The translations under genes and the position numbers were made by a program. Source: Cyclaneusma minus (lineage: Eukaryota; Ascomycota; Leotiomycetes; Marthamycetales; Marthamycetaceae). From it: a stretch of 64,000 nt of DNA. The stretch is from NCBI GenBank assembly GCA_037179335.1, contig JAKZHN010000003.1:1240001-1304000 (forward strand). Direction: 5' to 3'. Below the pieces are notes generated by a model. The model was not told the DNA's origin and searched no databases. It worked only from the letters and a program-made list of their open reading frames with translations. Of this stretch, positions 21,153 to 32,646 are shown piece by piece; the stretch's first letter is position 1; each line of letters opens with the position of its first letter.

Positions 21153-24100
21153 ATGGTTGGTTTTATATCAGGGGATCAGCTGGCGGTCGGTCACGTGCGG
21201 AACGCACGACACACATACAGTGCAACCAGAGGCAACTCGCAGGGTAGCCACTCGCACGGCTTGAATTCCGAGGCCGCAGGAACCGCAAGGCCCCGAGGTA
21301 AGTTCACCCATTTTTCCATTCGGAGTTGATCCACCGCCCAGCCACCCTATATGGACAAACAGTTCTTCGGGCTAACAGTTCTATCTTTGCTAGGAGCCCT
21401 TCGGCAACCACCTGTCGCTCTTCCCCTTCATTCCCTACCAGAGAGTAGGGGACAAACCACTCCCATCGTGCACGGCGCTCCACCACACGCGTCCACTACA
21501 CTTCCTCTTCGTTCCCTACCAGAGAGTAGGGGACAAACCACTCCCATCGTGCACCCTAGCGCTCCACCACACGCGTCCAATACACTTCCTCTTCGTTCCC
21601 TACCAGAGAGTAGGGGACAAACCTCCTCCAACCCTCCCCATCTCTCGCCAAATTCGGTTGAGGTTGATATGGGATTCGATCCCAACGCTCCAGCCCACTC
21701 GAAGTCCACGACTCGCCATGCGCTACCGAAGGCCACAAAGCAGCAAGGAAAGGTCCTTTCATTGGGCAATGGTGAATACCTTGGCACCTTCCACACCACC
21801 AACGCAGAGACTGGGACAAGGCGTCACGCGCTGGAGACCACGACCGTTGGGTACATGCAGTCACCACATAAGCGAGTGGTGACATCTTTCGAGCCTCCCT
21901 TTCATGGGTTGCGCATCAGGTTTAAGAAGCCTGAAGGCAGCCGCCTTGATCACCGCTACGGCGGTCTTGATTACCTGCAGACCCCCGATCAGGCGGGTGG
22001 CCATACCGTGGAGCTTCGCTTTCTCCCGCGCAACCATCGCGTCACCAAGCGCTTCTTGAGCACAGAAGAAGCCCTCCAAATGAAGCTACCGAGCAGCAAT
22101 GGGCAGGCCATTCTGGCTGTTACATTCGAATGGCTTGACTCGGTGAGACCTGCCGAGCGCTACATCGCGGGTGCACCATGGCCTGTTGTAGGCAAGTCAA
22201 CAATACATGATGACATATACGGCGAGTTCGTGAATCTGGTCACAACTCAACGTGCATTCACCATGTACACAGTGTACTGGAATCAAGAGTGTCAACTAGA
22301 CACGAAGGGCAATATCTTTCTGAACGCCCCGGTGTCGAACTTCAAGTACCCTGCTTTGGTGGCTCAGAATGGAACTATGGTGTAAGTCATCAATATCTAT
22401 CATACAATCGGATATAGTACTAACTCTTTACAGCACCCAATGGGACCAAGCCCCGATCAATACCATCGCCGCGAAATGCTTGCTCCAAACCCCCGTTTGG
22501 GTCCAAGGGTAACCAGAAATTGCCAGGGAGCGCATTTACACAGACGTGACGGAGTTCAGTCAGACGCAAGCCTGGGCCTCCATCATGGAGATCCAACCAA
22601 TGCAGTTGGAGTGGGACAGCATCTGGACCACCCCGATCATGGCCAAATGGATCACGATCGACCAGGACCACTGGTATGTCTCGGCGAGCATTCCAACTGC
22701 GAATTGGCCACTGGCCGTTAGCGTTGGTTTGCAACCTGACCTCCGAGGGGTTTGCCGCTTCGGAGATGAGACCTGGGAGCAGTATTGGCAGGTGAAGGTT
22801 GTCGCAACAACCGAGACCCCACACGCAGGTACCCACCTATTCCAGGTACGCCGAGGGAACGTGACACGAAGGCACAATGGTCCGGATGGGACTGTTAGGG
22901 TGACAGAAGTAAAGGACCCAAGGGATGTTGACTCCGTCAGCCACCACAATGCGCCAGGCGGAAGCCTGAAGACCTTTTTCAGATTCCAAGAGAATCTTGT
23001 CACGGTGAAACGCCGCCTTGCCAATCTCGCGAGGCTGACGGCCAGCCAAGACGTCGAATCCCCGGCTCCCGCCCCATCGAGAAGGGACTTGTCACCGGGA
23101 AGATCTCCCAAGGAGGCGAGACCCGACTTGCCCATCCGACGACCAGCAAGCCAGGCCGAAGTCTTACGCGGTACCCACGGCAATGGTGGCGATCATAGCA
23201 TCGCCGCCGAACCCGACGTCCTACGCGGTACCCACCGCAATGGTGGTGATCATAGAATCGCCGCCGAATCTTTCTTTCCAGAGCCAGAAAGCAATGACGA
23301 TGAGGTCGAGGCTCCACCACCCCTTCCCCTCGCCGACAAGGAAATGCTGGCTGCCCTGGTCACAGGCCGCCAAGCACTTGGTGTTGGGGACCGAGATTTC
23401 GATTTCTTCAAAGGAGTCCCGGCAGACCGCAAGGAGCAACTGCTGGCAATGGCAACCTCGGACACCCGAGAAAAGTTCGCAGCCTGTCTCGGCAACATTC
23501 CGTTGGGTCTGCTTCTTCTCGTGGGTGGCCCTGGTACCGGGAAAACCACCGCCACCAACATCCTCATCCTCGCTCAAATGTTGGCGGATCGAACGGTGAG
23601 CGTGGTCTCAGCCAACAACGAGGCTGTCACCAACCTCTCGGATCGCCTATCCGCTCAAGCCGACAAGGTTTTCGATGATCCAAAAGGTCGTCCCCTGATC
23701 GTGCGCGCGTACATCGCAAAGCACGAAGAGGCTGCTCTGATGAGGTACGACGTGGCCAACCCCGCAGCTTTTAAGAGGCGTCCTCTCAATGTGGCAGAGA
23801 AGTTGTGGAAGCGACCAAACTCCATCGCCGAGCACGTCTTGATGGTACTTGGTCAATTTCCATCAGACGCTCCAGCGCATGTGGCGCTAAGGGGCGACCA
23901 TCTTGACCTGGCCGCAACCATGAACACCCCGAAAGCCGAGCGCACCCCCGAGCAGATCGTTGCCATGAGGAAGCAGATCCGGCGGCTTATCAATGATTTG
24001 ATGCCTTTGGTAACGGTCTGCATGACAACATGCGCTTCAGCAAATTCTGGTTACGCCAGAGGCTTCACCCGATACTCCAACGTCAAGGTCATCGATGAAG

Positions 24101-25041
24101 CCTGTGCTACCACAACGGCGGATGTTCTTGCAATCATGGATGGGAAGCCATGTGTCATGGCGGGGGATCCATTGCAACTTTCCCCCTCTTTCATGTCGAG
24201 GTACTTCCTCAGTCCAGACGGAAGGCCCCGGAACACCTTCTACGGACATGGCGTCGGGACCCTGATGAATCGACTACTGGAACTGTCCTGGCCATGTGTG
24301 TACCTCTGTGAGCAACTGAGGATGGTGAACGGAGCTTTCAGGCTCTGTAACGAGCTTTTCTACAACAAGAAGCCGTTAACTCACCCGGGGGATAATGGCC
24401 AGGGCAGTCCGGAAGACCAAGCGCTTCGTCGAGAAGCCTACCTCCAGAGGTTTCCTCTGGCAATTGAGTTGGAGAGATGGATCCTCTCGATTGGCGCTCG
24501 ACGATCGGAACGGGGCACGGTGCTGCCCTTACACTTGAATGTGGCGGGCGCCCAAGCCAGGGTCAAGCAAGGAACAACATCCAAGTACAACTTGCAAACG
24601 GCGCAAATTACCATCGCCTACATCCGGAAGGCACTCGCAGCCACAAGGGGTCTCAGAGCCCGAGACATCAAGATTGTGACGCCCTACAAAGGGCAAGTCT
24701 TGTTGTATCAACAGCTGCTGCCCCGAGCCGGCTTGGGTGCGGTGCAGATCGAAGTGCAGACCGTGGACTCGTTCCAGGGCCGAGGGGCCGAAGTCATCTT
24801 CTTCGACACCGTTGTGTCTGAGGAAACCGGCCCTGGGTTCGTGGGAGAGAAGCAGAGGCTGAACGTCGCCCTTTCTCGCCAAAGGTGTCTGCTGGTGGTG
24901 GTTGGGGACAGAGCCTCAACAACAACCCCCGACAATAAGGCGCCCTCGCACTATAGCGATATGTACCGCCTTCTCCAGTCATGGGGAAGATCAGTTGAGG
25001 CCGTTGCGGACCTCAATGATCCGATGTTGGCTGGGTTGTGA
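21153..25041 (+). CDS. Unassigned domain fused to UPF1-like SF1 helicase, with in-frame TAA
   Basis: Exons 21153-21297, 21394-22381 and 22434-25041. Intron 1 is 96 bp. Intron 2 is 52 bp, with a perfect TACTAAC-type branch site. Phases agree throughout, giving 1246 codons apart from one in-frame TAA at 22510-22512 (codon 404). Residues about 138-370 are the domain shared with 17686-18848 and 30676-31773. After the TAA the same frame resumes with PEIARERIYTDV and continues to a complete helicase: Walker A GGPGTGKTT (about 742), DEAC (about 932), GDPLQL, LCEQLRM, TVDSFQGRGAEV, and LNVALSRQR (about 1186). This order is that of SF1B UPF1/NAM7-type RNA-DNA helicases. The TAA may be a nonsense mutation (one C-to-T from CAA), may be bypassed, or may be avoided by an alternative acceptor at TTGCCAG (22526), which would also restore the frame. 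Confidence 0.75.
21421..21640 (+). repeat. Tandem 81/84-bp coding repeat
   Basis: Two full units and part of a third, around CCCTACCAGAGAGTAGGGGA, encode LPLRSLPESRGQTTPIVH-like peptides in the disordered N-terminal region of the helicase-fusion gene. A separate 60-bp pair (about 23160-23270, RGTHGNGGDH type) lies in its linker. Confidence 0.8.
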
Positions 25042-25917
25042 GTGTGGGTGGATAGGCACGACCATAGAGTCGGGGCCTTATTACTTAGAGTTGGAGGAAT
25101 GATGTGGGCGGTTGGGGGGATGCATTGTGCGACTTTGTGGGAGTTTACTTGTTGGAAGTAGTAGATGGTGATGTTGAAAGCAAAGACTAATTAATCTATA
25201 TGTGCCACCAGGGCGGATGTTCCTCATCCTAACTATCTTATGTACCACACCGCATCTCTGCCACAGCATCTCTGCCACAGTGAGTCGTGTTTGAAGAGTG
25301 GAAAAAGTGATATGAAAGAATGCGGGAGAGAGACGGAACGCGAAGATGGCATTTGCGTGCCAGTCACATGATCTTTTGAGCCTCATTGGCCACGGCCACG
25401 GCCACAGCTTGAATGGAGATTTCCATTGAGAGAAAGCAGACAACTGAACTGTCCAGTGGGAGTGAACCCGCTTCGAATGGACTGAATGCACTCTAAGCAC
25501 TACCGAAAGCTCAACGTTCCACTACGAGAGCTCTCCATGGCAACGAGCCCGATTTCCACCACCTCAGTCTCAGCAGCGAGCCCGACTTCCACCTCATCAT
25601 GTACTCAAACTACAACAAACCATTCTGCCCGACTTCCACCACATCGCCTAGGGTGCCTTCACTCAAACTACAACAAACCATTCTGCCCGACTCCACCACC
25701 TCACCCAGCTTCCACCACATCACCTAGAGTGCCTTCACAGTGGGGGTACTCGAATTCCAAAAAACCATTCTCAGTCTCAGCAACGAGCCACCTCACCTAG
25801 GGCGCCCTCAAAGTAGGGTGCTCAATTTCGAACAAACCATCCTCGGCAACGAGCTCAACCTCCACCCCCTCATCTAGGGTGCCCTCAAAGTAGGGTACTC
25901 AAATTACTACCTCAATC
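25042..25917 (+). repeat. Intergenic region with degenerate tandem repeat (about 25540-25905)
   Basis: The first 450 bp show nothing. From about 25540 to 25905 run roughly four to five diverged copies of a ~70-bp unit containing CACCTAGGGTGCCCTCAAAG and ACAACAAACCATTCT, ending 10-15 bases before the ATG at 25918. The repeat therefore forms the leader or promoter of the next gene. Confidence 0.65.
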
Positions 25918-27754
25918 ATGTCCTGGGATTATCTTCCGGTTGGTGAGGATTGGCAAGCCGAACTCATACAGAAAAAGATGGAAAGGCGTGCTCGTTGGGA
26001 GAGCGACGAACAGGAATCCATGGGAAAAGTCTCGGACTGGGCTAAAACTAGAGAAGCCTGGATGGAGGACATGGACAAGATATCAGTACCGAATTATGAG
26101 GCTACAAAACAGCGACAACGCAATGCCACGAGACGCTTGCAAGATTACCGCATTCTCGATTCCGAGCCCGCGAATCGGCGGTTTACAGTCGACGCTTTCC
26201 TCGAGGAATACAACCTCCGTCGAGTTTCAAGCATAATTGAAGCGAAATCTGGCCAGGCAACGATGCACTTCACTCCTCCATACACCCCACTAGGCTCTAC
26301 TCCACGATCCGTTGAGGAATTGGGGAAGGAAAACCAGGATTTGAAGAAGCTTGCCCAGGACCTTTTGAATGCCAGAAACAAGGCTGTGGCGCAACGGGGT
26401 GAGGCCGAAGCAGCGCTTCTCCGAGCCGAACGAAGAATCACCATTCTCGAGGCAAATCATGTACGTCCAGACTGCATCCATGTCAAGGAATCACTGGAAT
26501 CCACCGTCGACGAGCTCAAACTTCGCAATGGGGCCCTTGAAGCAGAACTCCATCTAGCTCAAAGGCGGGCAATTGAGCCATATCCAACTGGATCTGGATT
26601 CCGGCAGGCGGCAATACTCAAAAGAACGTTGAAATCACATTCTGGAACCTCTCAGTCCTCGAGTTGGGTACTCGCCAAAGTTCAGCAGATGGTCGCTCGA
26701 GTTGAATCATTGGTTCCCTCTGGTCAACAAGAAGGCGAAGATTCGGGTTCAACCCTCGATGATGCACTCTCCCGCCTCCAAAAAGGCATGGATATGCTGG
26801 CATCAGACATGAACGGCTATAAGGGGAGATCGAGGAATCGGGAGGAAATAATAAAGCAGTTCTTATCCTACCTCCCACGTGAATTCGTTCACAATATCCT
26901 CTATGGACTCTCGGCCACACCCACCCCATCCCCAGCAACGACTACGCCTCAATGGCGTCTACGGGTACTACCGTGCAGCGCAGATGACACACCATTGCTG
27001 ACCTCTGCCTTTATTTTGGCATGTCACGTTGAGAAGCGTTATGATTTCACAAAGGTCCTCCCCATTGCCTCCAGACTCTCATTCTCAGCCTTATCTGGCG
27101 ATAGTATCAGCAAGACCGTGATACACGTGCTCGTGCATGCTGCAAACATAGTGGCAGACACGACGAACCATTTGACAAGGAAGAGATGGGAGCACAGGCT
27201 TGTAGTTCTGGCATTATGGGGACTACTGAACAGCATAGAAGTGCTGTGGCCTGGAATGTCGACCAAGATTACTTATCGACGGCCGGAGCAAGGACCGCCG
27301 GGATAAATTGAGACTTACAGCGACATGGAGACAACCTCAATTCGAGGGCATTGCCAAAGTGATGGGGTCTTCTGACTTGGTGGTAGATCTTGACCCGGTT
27401 CTCAAGGACCTTCGTGCGATTAGGTGTACTAAAACGCATTGGCTTGTCGATTCGGACGTGCCTAGGTTCATATTCTTGGTCGATATCGACGAGCGCATCG
27501 TGATACATGCGGAGAAGTCCGCCTTTATGTTTGAGCTGGAGGGGAAAGAGGCTTCTTGGTCTTGGCAAGATTATGGTGTTTGGAGGTACCGAGCCGGCAC
27601 AGAAACAGTGTATGAATGGAGGAAGCACGAAAGGGCAGAGAATGGATGGGAGTGGATGAAGGAACATGTGCTACCTTATGTAGCAATAGTAGCGACGTAT
27701 GAACCTTTAGCACCCCCCATCCATCTTCTTCGAGGCTACCACCGCTGTGGGTGA
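25918..27754 (+). CDS. Unrecognised coiled-coil protein (about 594 aa)
   Basis: The frame from ATG 25918 (MSWDYLPVGEDW) is open to 27306. A second frame carries clear coding sequence to a TGA at 27752-27754. They can be joined by a 52-bp intron 27241-27292 (weak donor GTGCTG, acceptor CAAG, phase 0), giving 594 aa; a frameshift is the alternative. The central part (about residues 135-220) is a coiled coil (ENQDLKKLAQDLLNARNKAV). The C-terminal half is compact, with acidic and Trp-rich segments (SWSWQDYGVWRY). No domain is recognised. The 3' end lies inside the segment duplicated at about 17.13 kb, so at least the end of this gene once existed in a second copy. Confidence 0.6.
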
Positions 27755-28000
27755 TATGCAGAAGCATGGTTGGTGCAGATTGTGGGGATCTTAGTAACCC
27801 ACAGGAACGGATTCGGAAGGTGTTAGTTGCAACCTTGCTCAATACCCTGTCTTCCAACAACTCAGATACAGATATCCGACAACCGCTGGCTATTTTCCTT
27901 CGTCTTCACTCTTGCTCTCGTCGTTCTCATTTGTTCTCCGTCAATTTGGAGACAGTAGGTGGACTTACATATTGAGTTTCGAGGGTTCCATTCGTTTCTA
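27718..28000 (+). repeat. Less decayed copy of the duplicated segment
   Basis: Pairs with 17127-17430 in the same orientation. It covers the last ~12 codons of the gene at 25918, the short intergenic stretch and the P450 leader up to its ATG at 28003. Confidence 0.7.
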
Positions 28001-28002
28001 CC

Positions 28003-29493
28003 ATGTCGCATTACCTCGAGATCACTGGAACAATCAGTCTCATATACCTCGTAGTCCTTCTTTCCAGGAAACTGTCTGTGCATTCCAGGTTTCGTGAAGC
28101 CGTGCGTCGCCATGGCTGCAAGCCCGCAAGACATTACCCAAACCTTGATCCTTTTCTTGGGATTGACCTTTTCGCGATCCTCGGAATATCAACCATTCGA
28201 GGCCAGCGATCTGACGAGTTTGTCAAACTTCACAAGAAGTATGGGCGAACCTTCGAGATGAAGTCTTTGAGCGACACGCAGATACAGACATCAAGTCCCG
28301 AGAACATCCAAGCCATTGCAGCTACCAAGTTCGATGACTGGGGAGTTGGGCCTATGCGCGGAAGCATTGGTGCTCCATTTCTTGACCGCGGTGTCTTCAC
28401 TGGCGATGGGGAGTTTTGGAGGCATTCGAGGGCGTTGATACGGCCCACTTTCAACCGGTCAGAAATCGCCGACTTGGATTCTTTTGAGAAACATGTCAAG
28501 CGCTTTCTGGCTCTGATACCGAAGGACGGCAGCACATTTGACTTGCAGCCTTTGGTGAAAAGTCTGGTTAGTAGTCTATACTTGCCCTTGATCAGAGCTT
28601 CTTACTCACCATGATGTTTCATGTCTAGTTTCTCGACACATCATCCGAATTCATCTTTGGTCAATCAATCGAGTCGCTTCTCCCCGAGACACCATTTGAT
28701 ACTGCCGAGTTCATGAGAGCGTTCGACTACGCCCTGTTCGGCTTGGCTCTGCAGCTCATCTCAGGACCTCTGAAGCCATTCTTCTTCTTTGACCCAACTT
28801 GGAAGAAGGCCTACGCCAAAGTGCACGCATTCGTTGACAAACAAGTCCAGATCGCGCTGGACCGCCAAGAGAAGATTGCCAAAGGAAACGAAGGTCGAAG
28901 CAACGCCACAGGGGAGAAGTCCGGAGAGAAATACATACTTCTTCACCAGATGGCTTTGGAAACACAGGACGCCTACGCTCTCCGGGCACAAATCATCAAC
29001 ATATTCTTCCCAGCCCGCGACACCCGAAAGCATGGGAAGAACTGCGAGCCGAGGTCAAGGAAATTGGAGACCGAAAACTTACATTCGAGCTCCTCAAAGA
29101 TCTCAAGACTGCCAAAGCAATCATCAACGAAACTCTCCGCTTGCACATTCCTGGAACCCGCATCGGACGTACGGCGCTCAAAGATACCATTCTGCCGGTC
29201 GGTGGTGGTCCAGATCAGCTCTCGCCTCTGTTCGTGCCGAAGGGGACTGTCATCGAGATGGATCTGTACGCCCTTCATCGAGATCCGAGTTCTGGGGCGA
29301 AGATGCTGAGGAGTTCAAGCCGGAGCGATGGGAGAAGGGAAGACCGCTGTGGGAAGCAAAATGGCAGTATGCTCCTCTTCTCGGCGGGATCCGAATGTGT
29401 CCTGCTCAGCAGATGGTGCTTACTCAAGTCACCTATCTGCTTTTGAGGCTTGCCCAGGAGTTCAAACCGGTCACGAACCAAGATCCGGGGTGA
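28003..29493 (+). pseudogene. Decayed CYP52-like cytochrome P450
   Basis: The start (MSHYLEITGTISLIYLVVLL) gives a membrane anchor. A normal 62-bp intron (28567-28628) follows the first exon. P450 landmarks are visible: GDGEFWRHSRALIRPTFNRS, the helix-K ExxR motif (NETLRLH), FKPERWE, and a heme loop GGIRMCPAQQ that keeps the Cys but has Ala for the following Gly. The oxygen-binding helix reads FFPARDT and then jumps to AWEELRAEV in another frame, so about 18-20 residues (the rest of helix I) are missing. A second single-base frameshift lies at HRD/EFWGEDAEEF (about 29284). Three frames are needed to follow the protein. Relatives oxidise alkanes and fatty acids. This copy cannot make an active enzyme as it stands. 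Confidence 0.85.
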
Positions 29494-30675
29494 AGATATC
29501 GCTGTCGCCAGCGTGATGCGTTCTGTGTAGATTTGCTGTTGGCAGCTGCCTAGCTCGAAGAATAGAACGACGAAGGAATGATGTACACATTAAGGCGAAT
29601 CGGCGAACCCAAAGAAAAAACGAGAGAGTGGAATCGAAAAAAAGCAGATGAAGGTGAAGAGGTTGGAGGACTGGGGAAGATTCAAAAAGTTGGGGTAGCT
29701 TATATAATCAGGACAACCCGAAATCGGCGATTTGGTCCGTGCAGTACCCTACAATTGAACCGAGGACCCTCTCTCTCTCGAGCCTCTCACTGCTTCGTTT
29801 TCAAAACAATCAAACAGACTCTATATGACTCTTCGAGCCTGAAACTGGAAAGTCTCAGTTGGTCTCGGTCGGATCTAGAGCTCAAGAGACAAACAGGCGA
29901 GAAGATGGAAGACACGACTGATGTTGCTGACTTAAATTTCACCTCTGAAGTCACAGAGGCCACATGTGCATCGTGAGTGAGGTGGCAGACACCAGGGTAG
30001 GGAAACAAACGATTGTCAGTGAAGTACATGTATTCCAGCTTGGTGTGTTGGGGAAGCGTGCCGAGATTCCCAAGGAGAAGTTACATATTATTTCTATGCT
30101 GTTACAAAGGGAAGCGAGACACTCTGAATGACAAGAGGGTTAGAGGAGACATAGAACTTGGACTCGTCAATATCTGCAAGTGCAGACTGAAGCACATGGG
30201 TGAACGGTGACCGAATGGACAATCGACTGGAGTTGTCAGCAAGTGCTTAGAAGATCCCCTGGAAGCGTTGCAGGCGATGCTGGTGAAGGCACCACACCGA
30301 AAGTTCACTTGGAGTGAGCTTCCAGTCCACAAACTCTCGCTGGATTGTTTCCGGCGGCACCAAATCAAATTACTCAATTATTGGACAGAAAGAAGAGACA
30401 AACGTCGTTTCAAACTGCAGCCTAGGCAAAGAGTTGTGCACATCACGACGGATAAGTCACGTGACTTATCCTCTTTCACAAAACCAGGCAGCCATATTTG
30501 ATCTCAGCACGCAGCGCCAGATTTCAGAATCCACTGTCATCTTCCACACCCCCTCAACTTTACATATCGGGAGTTTGGCAAGACTGCGGCCCACCCATTC
30601 AATCTGTCCCTATCAATCTGAACAACCCTGATACCAGGGGTTTTCCACTTTCACACGACAATTCCCAATTGCAAA
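29494..30675. other. Intergenic, no gene seen
   Basis: No coding region supported. The stretch before 30676 is the likely promoter of the next gene. Confidence 0.5.
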
Positions 30676-31773
30676 ATGTCACTTCCTTGGCGCCGAGGAG
30701 GAAGTCTATCCCAGCAGCTCGATAAGTTTACCAATGGGTATGATTATGTCTCTAAATGCTAGAGCTGAGTGCTAATGGTCCCAAGACGACAAGAGCAGCG
30801 GCCAGGTGAAGATAAGGACCAAGGACGTCAAAGCCTGCCCTCAAAAGAGGACAGGTCAATCAACCAGTCTGCTACTCGGACTCATACCCAAGAACCTGCT
30901 GCCAACCGAGTCCACTTTCCTCAACCCACCACCGGACAACGAACAGACACGGGCCTGGCCCTTCAGATGGGACGAATGAATGTGGGGGAACACCACGGCG
31001 GCAGCGCGGCCAGGGAGATCTCGATAACCTCTGCAGCGTTGAGAGCAGAGGGCACGTCCGATAGCACCCAGGATACGACGGGTTCCACCCATATTCCCGT
31101 ATTCCCTCCGCGGCAGGTGGTGAACATGGGGTACGAACAAGTCCACTTTCAAGAGAAGTTCTACCCACCTGGTGGGCGTAAGTACAATCCTAAAATGGTC
31201 CTGTCACTCGAGAACGGACAGTTTGAGCATGTCGGTTCGTTCCTCGGCTCAACCGCACCAGTCGGTACGAGAAGGCATACCCTTGAGACGACCACTGTCG
31301 GATTCGCCCAGTTTCTGCATCGGAAAAACCCCGAAACTACTGATGTACCATATCACGCTATCAACATCACGTTTCCGATAGTATATTCCTGACCAGACAA
31401 GAAGAGCCACCGTGTCGAGATTAAATTTTCTCCAGGCAACCACCGCGTATCCACACAGTGGTTGACCAGAAGCCAGGCCGACTATTTGGGACTACCAGAT
31501 AGTATCACCGACCCCAATAACTTTGGAGATGACATTCTGGAAGCGACTTTCCAGTTCCTGCCAGACTCGGAACGTTCTGTGAAGGGCACGCCGTCGCCGG
31601 TAGTGTGCGACTCCGCAAGGAGAGACCGGTTGTTTGATGAAGTTACGGATTTGGTCACCATAGGCACCAAGTTCACACTTTACTCGACCGTAGAGCTGGG
31701 GGAATGTGATGGAAAGGCGGATACGCGGGAAAAGCGTCGCCTCCAGTTTTCTCCTTTCGCTTTCAATGCGTGA
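30676..31773 (+). pseudogene. Copy 3 of the unassigned domain, interrupted by TGA
   Basis: Exon 1 30676-30737 (MSLPWRRGGS) and exon 2 from 30786, joined by a 48-bp intron (GTATGA donor, CCAAG acceptor). The frame then contains one TGA (31390-31392) and continues in the same frame to 31773. All landmarks of the family are present: VVNMGYEQ, VLSLENGQFEHVGSF, GTRRHTLETTTVGF, then after the stop VEIKFSPGNHRVSTQWL, ILEATFQFL and DRLFDEVTDLV. The stop lies in a loop that is shorter here than in the other two copies. CGA-to-TGA is a single C-to-T change. It is probably a young pseudogene. A truncated 202-aa product or stop read-through cannot be excluded. Confidence 0.65.
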
Positions 31774-32646
31774 GAAATGCGTGAGAGCCGGTGGTTGTCG
31801 ACACAAGAACTGCTTTTCGACATATCAACCAGCACAATCTCGCTTCAATAGTGAAAGAACACCAAATCCGCAGCGCGCGCTCAAGCTTCCCTTATTCCGC
31901 TGGTTTGCATCCGCATCATTGAACTGCATATGGATGGAAAGTTGCGCACTCGGAAGAAGGATTTCCTCGAATCCTCGGCTTCGAAAGCATAAGGTAGAGA
32001 TCATTCCTCTCACCTTGTAATTGTAGCAACGGGGCGATGACTCAGTCGCCAACCTTGGAATGTAAGACCTTTTCTGTCTCTGAATATTTGCAAGCTGTGA
32101 CCAAAAGAATTGACAAGGTGTGCGATGAACTTTGCGTTTGTGATTATTCTTCCTGAAAACCTCTGGCGAAGAGCTGGTACGGTCTCATGGGTGAGCCAGA
32201 GGGAGTGGATCGTGGTATGTGCCACGAAGAAGAGCGCCGTTTGATTTTGGAGCGGAACAAGCAAAGTAGTGCTTAATCCTTGCATCTTGACCGTCCACAT
32301 CGCCCAGCATTCATCTAGTAATTAATCCCGCAAGACCAGCGAGCAAGAACAAGAGTCTCGTCAATGAAGAAAAAAATATTTTCTTCAAGCAAGTCAGAGC
32401 AAAGCTACTTGTCGGGAAAAAAGAAAGCATCATAGCCCTAGCTAATGCTGCTGCTCATAGCAATATGCGCCCAACCTCGACACCCCCATCCCGCTGTAAA
32501 AATACCAGTCGAGCCCGAAGAAAACTCTCCCAACACCCTGAAGCACCAGCTAACCACCCCAAGCAAACGCGCGGACTGCGCTACAAAGTTTCGATAAAGC
32601 TGTCACTCAATCATCCCGAGACGTGATCATTTTTCCGTGACGCCAA
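31774..32646. other. Intergenic, no gene seen
   Basis: The 3' flanks of two convergent genes. An AT-rich patch lies near 32360-32390. Confidence 0.5.

Noticed and set aside
22508..22528. An 18-nt intron removing the TAA in the helicase-fusion gene
   Set aside because: Far below the size of fungal introns (about 45 nt or more); kept only as a coincidence in the findings.
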